From: Hyperoodon ampullatus
Lineage: Eukaryota; Chordata; Mammalia; Artiodactyla; Ziphiidae
NCBI GenBank assembly: GCA_949752795.1
Contig: CATKHW010000061.1
Coordinates: 62,001-126,000 of the forward strand
Reading direction: 5' to 3'
DNA: 64,000 bases
Positions 50,416 through 62,582 of the stretch are shown one piece after another (position 1 is the first letter of the stretch; every line of letters begins with the position of its first letter). The notes below the pieces were generated by a model. It saw nothing but the letters and a program-made list of their open reading frames with translations. It had not been told where the DNA came from and did not search any database. The translations under genes and the position numbers were made by a program.

Positions 50416-52147
50416 CAATAAAGAGGGCAATGCAAATCTGCACTACAAAGAAGTATCACTTCCCACTGGTCAAAAGGTACATCCACAAAATTTTTACAAA
50501 CCAGAAAGGCAAGACAGGCCCTGGAGAACAGGGAGCCTTCTTATGCTGATGGGCGGGATGTAAATTGCCAACTGCCTCTCTGGAGGAGTGCATTGTGTTC
50601 CCTAAAACAAGTAAACAACAGAGCTACAGAGCCAAGGGCACTTCCAGTCTAGGGAATATACCTTGGGAAAACTGAAAATCAATAAGACAGAGCCACCCCA
50701 AAATTTAGGGCTGCACTGCTTACAAGGACCTCAACTTGGGTATACCTTAAATATCCCAGGAAATATAAAAATGGTTCAAAAAATTGTGGTACTTACGTAC
50801 GATGGAATATCCCTCAGCCATGAAATCAATGTCATAAGACCAGTAGCAGCAAAATGGGTGGATTCAGGTATGATGATTCTAAGTGAAATAAGTCACAGAG
50901 AAAAAGAAACTTATCATAAGATATCACTTATGAAGATCTGTAAACATGGCTACACTTGAACTGAGTTAGGAAAGAGAACAGTGTCTCACATTTAGAAAAC
51001 ACTCTTATGCCTGCTTAAAGGGGAAGGAGAGGTGGGGTGATGCATAAAACCAGCGTTTGATATAAGCACATGTACCGTTCCAAAAACCAACTATGGAATA
51101 GACAAGACCTACACCTTCCTCAGTGAAAGGGACTCAAAACCCCATATTTCCCACAGAGGAATATATCTGACTAGTAAGAATCTTAAAACCTATGAACTGA
51201 TATGTCTCCGTAAGGGAATCAAGTGTGTCTAGACTGGCATAAACATGGCAGCGAGAATCAGCTCAAACCCACTATAAAAAGGAATTTCAAAAACAAAACA
51301 AAAAAACTGGCAAATTCTTTACAATTCCTTCAGGGTCCCTGATGAAACCTGGAATGACCCTATCTACAATGACAGCTGCATGTGGCATAAGGCTGGACAC
51401 TTGGGACTGAGAGGATTGGTGAGATTGGGTTAGCAAATGCAGACTCTTTAAAGCACAAATGCCTGGCACCCATTCCATGGGTCCCAACTCTCCAGGTTGA
51501 AGGGAATATTACTACAGCAATAACATGTACAGGAAACCTAGAGAACGGACACACTGTGAATACGAAAGGTTTCTAAAACTCAACGAATAGTCCCTCTCCT
51601 GGTGCTCTGGTTTGACTTTCCATCTGCTTTACTATCAATCTCCCAACTTGGAGAGACAGCCCCTTTAACCTCCTGGTTCGCACAGGTTTCCAATTTGGCA
51701 GAGGATGAAAGGGAAGAGGGAGAACCAATGAGAGAGTAGCTGTTAGGCATTTGGATGGGCACATATCACTCTAATTTCCCGGCAGGAAGAAAATAACCAA
51801 AGTCTCAGCCATCCACCAGGAACCAGTACAGGTCCTGAACCAAAATGTTGGACTTGCGGTCAGCTCACAAAAAACGAGTTGAAAAATGGAGCTCAGGGGC
51901 ACAGCAATTCACAAACTGGCCGAGTAATAAAGGACAACTATCGTCCAAAAATCTGTTGAGGGAAGGCAACCAGGCGGACTTGAAAGCGAGGCAGAATAGC
52001 AGGAAACAGATTTCAAGTGGTACGTTGGAATCGCCTTTAAAGCCCAGGAAGAGGGGCACAACTTCGACAATGATGCACTTGGCCAAAAAGTGCGTATAGT
52101 TTTTCTCCAGAATATATTCAGGAGAAAACGCATACGCCCTTTTTGGC
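50412..52147 (+). repeat. Satellite unit 30 (1,736 bp)
   Basis: Starts with an altered tetramer run (caagcaataaagaggg). A two-base deletion (gaagatctg near 50938) removes the L1 ORF2 stop context, and the 12-bp palindrome is broken. Private: aatttttacaaacc and aagaaaataacc. Confidence 0.94.
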
Positions 52148-52151
52148 CAAG
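52078..52151. repeat. Junction palindrome 30-31 (five mismatches, most decayed)
   Basis: Five substitutions all lie in the left arm (tgcgtatagt, ctccagaata); the right arm is consensus. Confidence 0.9.
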
Positions 52152-53886
52152 CAAGCAAGCGGGCAATGCAAATCTGCACTACAAACAAGTATCACTTCCC
52201 ACCGGTCAAAAGGGACATCCACAAAATGTGTACAAACCAGAAAGGCAAGACAGGCCCTGGAGAACAGGCAGCCTTTTTATGCTGATGGGCGGAATGTAAA
52301 TTGCCAACTGCCTCTCTGTAGGAGTACATTGTGTTCCCTAAAACAAGTAAACAACAGAGCTACAGAGCCAAGGCCACTTCCAGTCTAGGGAATATACCTT
52401 GGGAAAACTGAAAATCAATAAGAGAGAGCCACCCCAAAATTTAGGGCTGCACTGCTTACAAGGACCTCAACTTGGGTACACCTTAAATATCCCAGGAAAT
52501 ATAAAAATGGTTCAAAAAATTGTGGTTCTTACGTACGATGGAATATCCCTCAGCCATGAAATCAATGTCATAAGACCAGCAGCAGCAAAATGGGTGGATT
52601 CAGGTACGATGATTCTAAGTGAAATAAGTCACACAGAAAAAGAAACATATCATAAGATATCACTTATGAAGATCCTGTAAACATGGCTACACTTGAACTG
52701 AGTTAGGAAAGAGAACAGTGTCTCACATTTAGAAAACACTCTTATGCCTGCTTAAGGGGGAAGGAGAGGTGGGGTGATGCATAAAACCAGAGTTTGATAT
52801 AAGCACAGGTACCGTTCCAAAAACCAACTATGGAATAGACAAGACCTACACCTTCCTCAGTGAAAGGGACTCAATACCCCATATTTCCCACAGAGGAATA
52901 TATCTGACTAGTAAGAATCTTAAAACCTATGTATTGATATGTCTCCGTAAGGGAATCAAGTGTGTCTAGACTGGCATAAACATGGCAGTGAGAATCAGCT
53001 CAAACCCACTATAAAAAGGAATTTCAAAAACAAAACTAAAAAACTGTGAAATTTTTTACAATTCCTTCAGGGTCTCTGATGAAACCTGGAATGACCCTAT
53101 CTACAAAGACAGCTGGATGTGGCATAACGCTGGACACTTGGGACTGAGAGGATTGGTGAGATTGGGTGAGCAAATGCAGACCCTTTAAAGCACAAATGCC
53201 TGTCACCCATTCCATGGGTCCCAACTCTCCAGGTTAAAGGGAATATTACTACAGCTATAACATGTACGGGAAATCTAGAGAACGGACACACTGTGAACAC
53301 GAAAGGTTTCTAAAACTCAACGAATAGTCCCTCTCCTGGTGCTCGGGTTTGACTTTCCATCTGCTTTACTATCAACCTCCCAACTTGGAGAGACAGCCCC
53401 TTTAACCTCCTGGTTCGCACAGGTTTCCAATTTGGCAGAGGATGAAAGGGAAGAGGGAGAACCAATGAGAGAGTAGCTGTTAGGCATTTGGACGGTCACA
53501 TATCACTCTAACTTCAGGGCAGGAAGAAGAATTAACCAAAGTCTCAGCCACCCACCGGGAACAATCATAGGACCTGAACCAAAATTTTGGACATGCGGTC
53601 AGCTCACAAAATACTAGTTGAAAAATGGAGCTCAGGGGCACAGCAATTCACAAACTGGCCGAGTAATAAAGGACAACTATCGTCCAAAAATCTGTTGAGG
53701 GAAGGCAACTAGGCGGACTTGAAAGCAAGACAGAATAGCAGGAAACAGATTTCAAGAGGTACGTTGGAATCGCCTTTAAAGCACAGGAAGAGGGGCACAA
53801 CTTCGACAATGATGCACTTGGCCAAAAAGGGCGTATGCGTTTTCTCCTGAATATAATCAGGAGAAAACGCATACGCCCTTTTTGGC
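52148..53886 (+). repeat. Satellite unit 31 (1,739 bp), dimer III copy 1, monomer 1
   Basis: Second half shares aaaactaaaaaactgtg, cataacgctgg, cctgtcacc, gtgaacacg and gctcgggttt with unit 33, 3,478 bp on. Private: ggcagccttttta and acttcagggc. Confidence 0.94.
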
Positions 53887-53890
53887 CAAG
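53817..53890. repeat. Junction palindrome 31-32 (one central mismatch)
   Basis: Centre gaatataatc. Confidence 0.92.
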
Positions 53891-55625
53891 CAAGCAAGCG
53901 GGCAATACAAATCTGCACTACAAAGAAGTATCACTTCCCACAGGTCAAAAGGGACATCCACAAAATGTGTAAAAACCAGAAAGGCAAGACAGGCCCTGGA
54001 GAACAGGGAGCCTTGTTATGCTGATGGGCGGGATGTAAATTGCCAACTGCCTCTCTGGAGGAGTGCATTGTGTTCCCTAAAACAAGTAAACAACAGAGCT
54101 ACAGAGCCAAGGGCACTTCCAGTCTAGGGAATATACCTTGGGAAAACTGAAAATCAATAAGACAGAGCCACCCCAAAATTTAGGGCTGCACTGCTTACAA
54201 GGACCTCAACTTGGGTACACCTTAAATATCCCAGGAAATATAAAAATGGTTCAAAAAATTGTGGTACTTACGTACGATGGAATATCCCTCAGCCATGAAA
54301 TCAATGTCATAAGACCAGTAGCAGCAAAATGGGTGAATTCAGGTACGATGATTCTAAGTGAAATAAGTCACAGAGAAAAAGAAACTTATCATAAGATATC
54401 ACTTATGAAGATCCTGTAAACATGGCTACACTTGAACTGAGTTAGGAAAGAGCACAGTGTCTCACATTTAGAAAACACTCTTATGCCTGCTTAAGGGGGA
54501 AGGAGAGGTGGGGTGATGCATAAAACCAGAGTTTGATATAAGCACAGGTACCGTTCCAAAGACCAACTATGGAATAGACAAGACCTACACCTTCCTCAGT
54601 GAAAGGGACTCAAAACCCCATATTTCCCGCAGAGGAATATATCTGACTAGTAAGAATCTTAAAACCTATGTATTGATATGTCTCCGTAAGGGAATCAAGT
54701 GTGTCTAGACTGGCATAAACATGGCAGCGAGAATCAGCTCAAACCCACTATAAAAAGGAATTTCAAGAACAAAACAAAAAAACTGGCAAATGCTTTACAA
54801 TTCTTTCAGGGAATCTGATGAAACCTGGAATGACCCTATCTACAACGACAGCTGGATGTGGCAAAAGGCTGGACACTTGGGACTCAGAGGATTGCTGAGA
54901 TTGGGTGAGCAAATGCAGACCATTTAAAGCACAAATGCCTGGCACCCATTCCATGGTTCCCAACTCTCCAGGTTGAAGGGAATATTACTACAGCAATAAC
55001 ATGTATAGGAAACCTAGAGAACGGACACACTGTGAATACGAAAGGTTTCTAAAACTCAACGAATAGTCCCTCTCCTGGTGCTCCGGTTTGACTTTCCATC
55101 TGCTTTACTATCAATCTCCCAACTTGGAGAGACAGCCCCTTTAACCTCCTGGTTCGCACAGGTTTCCAATTTGGCAGAGGATGAAAGGGAAGAGGGAGAA
55201 CCAATGAGAGAGTAGCTGTTAGGCATTTGGACGGTCACATATCACTCTAACTTCCCGGCAGGAAGAAGAATTAACCAAAGTCTCAGCCACCCACCGGGAA
55301 CCATCATAGGACCTGAACCAAAATTTTGGACATGCGGTCAGCTCACAAAAAACGAGTTGAAAAATGGAGCTCAGGGGCACAGCAATTCACAAACTGGCCG
55401 AGTAATAAAGGACAACTATCGTCCAAAAATCTGTTGAGGGAAGGCAACTAGGCGGACTTGAAAGCAAGACAGAATAGCAGGAAACAGATTTCAAGAGGTA
55501 CGTTGGAATCGCCTTTAAAGCAGAGGAAGAGGGGCACAACTTCGACAATGATGCACTTGGCCAAAAAGGGCTTATGCGTTTTCTCCTGAATATAATCAGG
55601 AGAAAACGCATACACCCTTTTTGGC
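53887..55625 (+). repeat. Satellite unit 32 (1,739 bp), dimer III copy 1, monomer 2
   Basis: Shares gggtgaattc, gagcacagtg, tcagggaatctg, gcaaaaggctgg, gactcagagg and atgtatagg with unit 34. Octamer altered to atacaaat. Confidence 0.94.
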
Positions 55626-55629
55626 CAAG
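55556..55629. repeat. Junction palindrome 32-33 (three mismatches)
   Basis: Left arm gggcttatg, centre gaatataatc, right arm catacaccc. Confidence 0.9.
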
Positions 55630-57363
55630 CAAGCAAGCGGGCAATGCAAATCTGCACTACAAAGAAGTATCACTTCCCACCGGTCAAAAGGGACATCCAC
55701 AAAATGTGTAAAAACCAGAAAGGCAAGACAGGTCCTGGAGAACAGGGAGCCTTGTTATGCTGATGAGCGGGATGTAAATTGCCAACTGCCTCTCTGGAGG
55801 AGTGCATTGTGTTCCCTAAAACAAGTAAACAACAGAGCTACAGAGCCAAGGGCACTTCCAGTCTAGGGAATATACCTTAGGAAAACTGAAAATCAATAAG
55901 ACAGAGCCACCCCAAAATTTAGGGCTGCACTGCTTACAAGGACCTCAACTTGGGTACACCTTAAATATCCCAGGAAATATAAAAATGGTTCAAAAATTGT
56001 GGTACTTACGTACGATGGAATATCCCTCAGCCATGAATTCAATGTCATAAGACCAGTAGCAGCAAAATGGGTGGATTCAGGTACGATGATTCTAAGTGAA
56101 ATAAGTCACAGAGAAAAAGAAACTTATCATAAGATATCACTTATGAAGATCCTGTAAACATGGCTACACTTGAACTGAGTTAGGAAAGAGAACAGTGTCT
56201 CACATTTAGAAAACACTCTTATGCCTGCTTAAGGGGGAAGGAGAGGTGGGGTGATGCATAAAACCAGAGTTTGATATAAGCACAGGTACCGTTCCAAAAA
56301 CCAACTATGGAATAGACAAGACCTACACCTTCCTCAGTGAAAGGGACTCAAAACCCCATATTTCCCGCAGAGGAATATATCTGACTAGTAATTATCTAAA
56401 AACATATGTATTGATATGTCTCCATAAGGGAATCAAGTGTGTCTAGACTGGCATAAACATGGCAGCGAGAATCAGCTCATACCCACTATAAAAAGGAATT
56501 TCAAAAACAAAACTAAAAAACTGTGAAATTTTTTACAATTTCTTCAGGGTCTCTCATGAAACCTCGAATGACCCTATCTACAATGACAGCTGGATGTGGC
56601 ATAACGCTGGACACTTGGGACTGAGAGGATTGGTGAGATTGGGTGAGCAAATGCAGACCCTTTAAAGCACAAATGACTGTCACCCATTCCATGTGTCCCA
56701 ACTCTCCAGGTTAAAGGGAATATTACTACAGCTATAACATGTACGGGAAACCTAGAGAACGGACACACTGTGAACACGAAAGGTTTCTAAAACTCAACGA
56801 ATAGTCCCTCTCCTGGTGCTCGGGTTTGACTTCCCATCTGCTTTAATATCAACCTCCCAACTTGGAGAGACAGCACCTTTAACCTCCTGGTTCACACAGG
56901 TTTCCAATTTGGCAGAGGATGAAAGGGAAGAGGGAGAACCAATGAGAGAGTAGCTGTTAGGCATTTGGACGGGCACATATTAATCTAATTTTCCGGCAGG
57001 AAGAAGAATTAACCAAAGTCTCAGCCACACACCGGGAACCAGCATAGGTCCAGAACCAAAATCTTGGACATGCGGTCAGCTCACAAAAAACGAGTTGAAA
57101 AATGGAGCTCAGTGGCACAGCAATTCACAAACTGGCCGAGTAATAAAGGACAACTATCGTCCAAAAATCTGTTGAGGGAAGGCAACGAGGCAGTCTTGAA
57201 AGCGAGGCAGAATAGCAGGAAACAGATTTCAAGAGGTACGTTGGAATTGCCTTTAAAGCACAGGAAGAGGGGCACAACTTCGACAATGATGCACATGGCC
57301 AAAAAGGGCGTATGCGTTTTCTCCTGAATATATTCAGGAGAATACGCATACGCCCTTTTTGGC
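55626..57363 (+). repeat. Satellite unit 33 (1,738 bp), dimer III copy 2, monomer 1
   Basis: L1 ORF2 remnant broken by a lost A (ggttcaaaaattg near 55988). The TTG that opens the 93-codon frame elsewhere is TTA here. Second half copies unit 31. The 12-bp palindrome is broken and the CENP-B-like second CpG is TG. Confidence 0.94.
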
Positions 57364-57367
57364 CAAG
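57294..57367. repeat. Junction palindrome 33-34 (two mismatches)
   Basis: Left end catggcc and right-arm aatacgc. Confidence 0.9.
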
Positions 57368-59101
57368 CAAGCAAGCGGCAATGCAAATCTGCACTACAAA
57401 GAAGTATCATATCCCACCGGTCAAAAGGTACATCCACAAAATGTGTACAAACCAGAAAGGCAAGACAGGCCCTGGAGAACAGGGAGCCTTGTTATGCTGA
57501 TGGGCGGGATGTAAATTGCCAACTGCCTCTCTGGAGGAGTGCATTGTGTTCCCTAAAACAAGTAAACAACAGAGCTACAGAGCCAAGGGCACTTCCAGTC
57601 TAGGGAATATACCTTGGGAAAACTGAAAATCAATAAGACAGAGCCACCCCAAAATTTAGGGCTGCACTGCTTACAAGGACCTCAACTTGGGTACACCTTA
57701 AATATCCCAGGAAATATAAAAATGGTTCAAAAAATTGTGGTACTTACGTACGATGGAATATCCCTCAGCCATGAAATCAATGTCATAAGACCAGTAGCAG
57801 CAAAATGGGTGAATTCAGGTACGATGATTCTAAGTGAAATAAGTCACAGAGAAAAAGAAACTTATCATAAGATATCACTTATGAAGATCCTGTAAACATG
57901 GCTACACTTGAACTGAGTTAGGAAAGAGCACAGTGTCTCACATTTAGAAAACACTCTTATGCCTGCTTAAGGGGGAAGGAGAGGTGGGGTGATGCATAAA
58001 ACCAGAGTTTGATATAAGCACAGGTACCGTTCCAAAAACCAACTATGGAATAGACAAGACCTACACCTTCCTCAGTGAAAGGGACTCAAAACCCCATATT
58101 TCCCGCAGAGGAATATATCTGACTAGTAAGAATCTTAAAACCTATGTATTGATATGTCTCCGTAAGGGAATCAAGTGTGTCTAGACTGGCATAAACATGG
58201 CAGCGAGAATCAGCTCAAACCCACTATAAAAAGGAATTTCAAGAACGAAACAAAAAAACTGGCAAATGCTTTACAATTCCTTCAGGGAATCTGATGAAAC
58301 CTGGAATGACCCTATCTACAACGACAGCTGGATGTGGCAAAAGGCTGGACACTTGGGACTCAGAGGATTGCTGAGATTGGGTGAGCAAATGCAGACCATT
58401 TAAAGCACAAATGCCTGGCACCCATTCCATGGGTCCCAACTCTCCAGGTTGAAGGGAATATTACTACAGCAATAACATGTATAGGAAACCTAGAGAATGG
58501 ACACACTGTGAATATGAAAGGTTTCTAAAACTCAACGAATAGTCCCTCTCCTGGTGCTCCGGTTTGACTTTCCATCTGCTTTACTATCAATCTCCCAACT
58601 TGGAGAGACAGCCCCTTTAACCTCCTGGTTCGCACAGGTTTCCAATTTGGCAGAGGATGAAAGGGAAGAGGGAGAACCAATGAGAGAGTAGCTGTTAGGC
58701 ATTTGGACGGTCACATATCACTCTAACTTCCCGGCAGGAAGAAGAATTAACCAAAGTCTCAGCCACCCACCGGGAACCATCATAGGACCTGAACCAAAAT
58801 TTTGGACATGCGGTCAGCTCACAAAAAACGAGTTGAAAAATGGAGCTCAGGGGCACAGCAATTCACAAACTGGCCGAGTAATAAAGGACAACTATCGTCC
58901 AAAAATCTGTTGAGGGAAGGCAACTAGGCGGACTTGAAAGCAAGACAGAATAGCAGGAAACAGATTTCAAGAGGTACGTTGGAATCGCCTTTAAAGCAGA
59001 GGAAGAGGGGCACAACTTCGACAATGATGCACTTGGCCAAAAAGGGCTTATGCGTTTTCTCCTGAATATAATCAGGAGAAAACGCATACGCCCTTTTTGG
59101 C
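57364..59101 (+). repeat. Satellite unit 34 (1,738 bp), dimer III copy 2, monomer 2
   Basis: Copy of unit 32 except near its start, where a G is missing (gcggcaatg) and tatcatatccc is private. Confidence 0.94.
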
Positions 59102-59105
59102 CAAG
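59032..59105. repeat. Junction palindrome 34-35 (two mismatches)
   Basis: Left arm gggcttatg, shared with junction 32-33, and centre gaatataatc. Confidence 0.91.
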
Positions 59106-60839
59106 CAAGCAAGCGGGCAATGCAAATCTGCACTACAAAGAAGTATCACTTCCCACCGGTCAAAAGGGACATCCACAAAATGTGTAAAAACCAGAAAGGC
59201 AAGACAGGCCCTGGAGAACAGGGAGCCTTGTTATGCTGATGAGCGGGATGTAAATTGCCAACTGCCTCTCTGGAGGAGTGCATTGTGTTCCCTAAAACAA
59301 GTAAAGAACAGAGCTACAGAGCCAAGGGCACTTCCAGTCTAGGGAATATACCTTGGGAAAACTGAAAATCAATAAGACAGAGCCACCCCAAAATTTAGGG
59401 CTGCACTGCTTACAAGGACCTCAACTTGGGTACACCTTAAATATCCCAGGAAATATAAAAATGGTTCAAAAAATTGTGGTTCTTACGTACGATGGAATAT
59501 CCCTCAGCCATGAAATCAATGTCATAAGACCAGTAGCAGCAAAATGGGTAGATTCAGGTATGATGATTCTAAGTGAAATAAGTCACAGAGAAAAAGAAAC
59601 TTATCATAAGATATCACTTATGAAGATCCTGTAAACATGGCTACACTTGAACTGAGTTAGGAAAGAGAACAGTGTCTCACATTTAGAAAACACTCTTATG
59701 CCTGCTTAAGGGGGAAGGAGAGGTGGGGTGATGCACAAAACCAGAGTTTGATATAAGCACAGGTACCGTTCCAAAAACCAACTATGGAATAGATAAGACC
59801 TACACCTTCCTCAGTGAAAGGGAATCAAAACCCCATATTTCCCGCAGAGGAATATATCTGACTAGTAAGAATCTTAAAACCTATGGATTGATATGTCTCC
59901 GTAAGGGAATCAAGTGTGTCTAGACTGGCATAAACATGGCAGCGAGAATCAGCTCAAACCCACTATAAAAAGGAATTTCAAAAACAAAACAAAAAAACTG
60001 GGAAATTCTTTACAATTCCTTCAGGGTCTCTGATGAAACCTGGAATGACCCTATCTACAACGACAGCTGGATGTGGCATAAGGCTGGACACTTGGGACTG
60101 AGAGGATTGGTGCGATTTGGTGAGCAAATGCAGACCCTTTAAAGCAATAATGCATGGCACCCATTCCATGTTTCCCAACTCTCCAGGTTGAAGGGAATAT
60201 TACTACAGTTATAACATGTACAGGAAACCTAGAGAACGGACACACTGTGAATACGAAAGGTTTCTAAAACTCAACGAATAGTCCCTCTCCTGGTGCTCCG
60301 GTTTGACTTTCCATCTGCTTTACTATCAATCTCCCAACTTGGAGAGACAGCCCCTTTAACCTCCTGGTTCGCATAGGTTTCCAATGTGGCAGAGGATGAA
60401 AGGGAAGAGGGAGAACCAATGAGAGAGTAGCTGTTAGGCATTTGGACGGGCACATATCACTCTAACTTCCCGGCAGGAAGAAGAATTAACCAAAGTCTCA
60501 GCCACCCACCGGGAACCAGTATAGGTCCTGAACCAAAATTTTGGACTTGCGGTCAGCTCACCAAAAACGAGTTGAAAAATGGAGCTCAGGGGCACAGCAA
60601 TTCACAAACTGGCCGAGTAATAAAGGACAACTATCGTCCAAAAATCTGTTGAGGAAGGCAACGAGGCGGACTTGAAAGCGAGGCAGAATAGCAGGAAACA
60701 GATTTCAAGAGGTACGTTGGAATCGCCTTTAAAGCACAGGAAGAGGGGCCCAACTTCGACAATGATGCACTTGGCCAAAAAGGGCGTATGCGTTTTCTCC
60801 TGAATATATTCAGGAGAAAACGCATATGCCCTTTTTGGC
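59102..60839 (+). repeat. Satellite unit 35 (1,738 bp), return to homogenised type
   Basis: First part still has gagcgggatg of units 29 and 34; from about 59400 the sequence is canonical C-type. It has gataagacc as in unit 15 and ggttcttac as in unit 31. One G is lost at gttgaggaagg. Confidence 0.95.
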
Positions 60840-60843
60840 CAAG
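60770..60843. repeat. Junction palindrome 35-36 (one mismatch)
   Basis: Right arm catatgccc, as at junction 15-16. Confidence 0.93.
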
Positions 60844-62578
60844 CAAGCAAGCGGGCAATGCAAATCTGCACTACAAAGAAGTATCACTTCCCACCGGTCA
60901 AAAGGGACATCCACAAAATGTGTAAAAACCAGAAAGGCAAGACAGGCACTGGAGAACAGGGAGCCTTGTTATGCTGATGGGCGGGATGTAAATTGCCAAC
61001 TGCCTCTCTGGAGGAGTGCATTGTGTTCCCTAAAACAAGTAAAGAACAGAGCTACAGAGCCAAGGGCACTTCCAGTCTAGGGAATATACCTTGGAAAAAC
61101 TGAAAATCAATAAGACAGAGCCACCCCAAAATTTAGGGCTGCACTGCTTACAAGGACCTCAACTTGGGTACACCTTAAATATTCCAGGAAATATAAAAAT
61201 GGTTCAAAAAATTGTGGTACTTATGTACGATGGAATATCCCTCAGCCATGAAATCAATGTCATAAGACCAGTAGCAGCAAAATGGGTAGATTCAGGTACG
61301 ATGATTCTAAGTGAAATAAGTCACAGAGAAAAAGAAATTTATCATAAGATATCACTTATGAAGATCCTGTAAACATGGCTACACTTGAACTGAGTTAGGA
61401 AAGAGAACAGTGTCTCACATTTAGAAAACACTCTTATGCCTGCTTAAGGGGGAAGGAGAGGTGGGCTGATGCATAAAACCAGAGTTTGATATAAGCACAG
61501 GTACCGTTCCAAAAACCAACTATGGAATAGACAAGACCTACACCTTCCTCAGTGAAAGGGAATCAAAACCCCATATTTCCCGCAGAGGAATATATCTGAC
61601 TAGTAAGAATCTTAAAACCTATGGATTGATATGTCCCCGTAAGGGAATCAAGTGTGTCTAGACTGGCATAAACATGGCAGCGAGAATCAGCTCAAACCCA
61701 CTATAAAAAGGAATTTCAAAAACAAAACAAAAAACTGGGAAATTCTTTACAATTCCTTCAGGGTCTCTGATGAAACCTGGAATGACCCTATCTACAACGA
61801 CAGCTGGATGTGGCATAAGGCTGGACACTTGGGACTGAGAGGATTGGTGCGATTTGGTGAGCAAATGCAGACCCTTTAAAACAATAATGCATGGCACCCA
61901 TTCCATGGTTCCCAACTCTCCAGGTTGAAGGGAATATTACTACAGTTATAACATGTACGGGAAACCTAGAGAACGGACACACTGTGAATACGAAAGGTTT
62001 CTAAAACTCAACGAATAGTCCCTCTCCTGGTGCTCCGGTTTGACTTTCCATCTGCTTTACTATCAATCTCCCAACTTGGAGAGACAGCCCCTTTAACCTC
62101 CTGGTTCGCACAGGTTTCCAATTTGGCAGAGGATGAAAGGGAAGAGGGAGAACCAATGAGAGAGTAGCTGTTAGGCATTTGGACGGGCACATATCACTCT
62201 AACTTCCCGGCAGGAAGAAGAATTAACCAAAGTCTCAGCCACCCACCAGGAACCAGTATAGGTCCTGAACCAAAATTTTGGACTTGCGGTCAGCTCACCA
62301 AAAACGAGTTGAAAAAATGGAGCTCAGGGGCACAGCAATTCACAAACTGGCCGAGTAATAAAGGACAACTATCGTCCAAAAATCTGTTGAGGGAAGGCAA
62401 CGAGGCGGACTTGAAAGCGAGGCAGAATAGCAGGAAACAGATTTCAAGAGGTACGTTGGAATCGCCTTTAAAGCACAGGAAGAGGGGCCCAACTTCGACA
62501 ATGATGCACTTGGCCAAAAAGGGCGTATGCGTTTTCTCCTGAATATATTCAAGAGAAAACGCATACGCCCTTTTTGGC
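60840..62578 (+). repeat. Satellite unit 36 (1,739 bp), relative of unit 5
   Basis: Shares tatgtacgatgg, gggctgatg, ccccgtaagg and the 6-A tail with unit 5. An extra A (gttgaaaaaatgg near 62310) restores the length. Confidence 0.95.
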
Positions 62579-62582
62579 CAAG
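62509..62582. repeat. Junction palindrome 36-37 (one mismatch)
   Basis: Mismatch ttcaagag, as at junctions 1-2 and 6-7. Confidence 0.93.
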
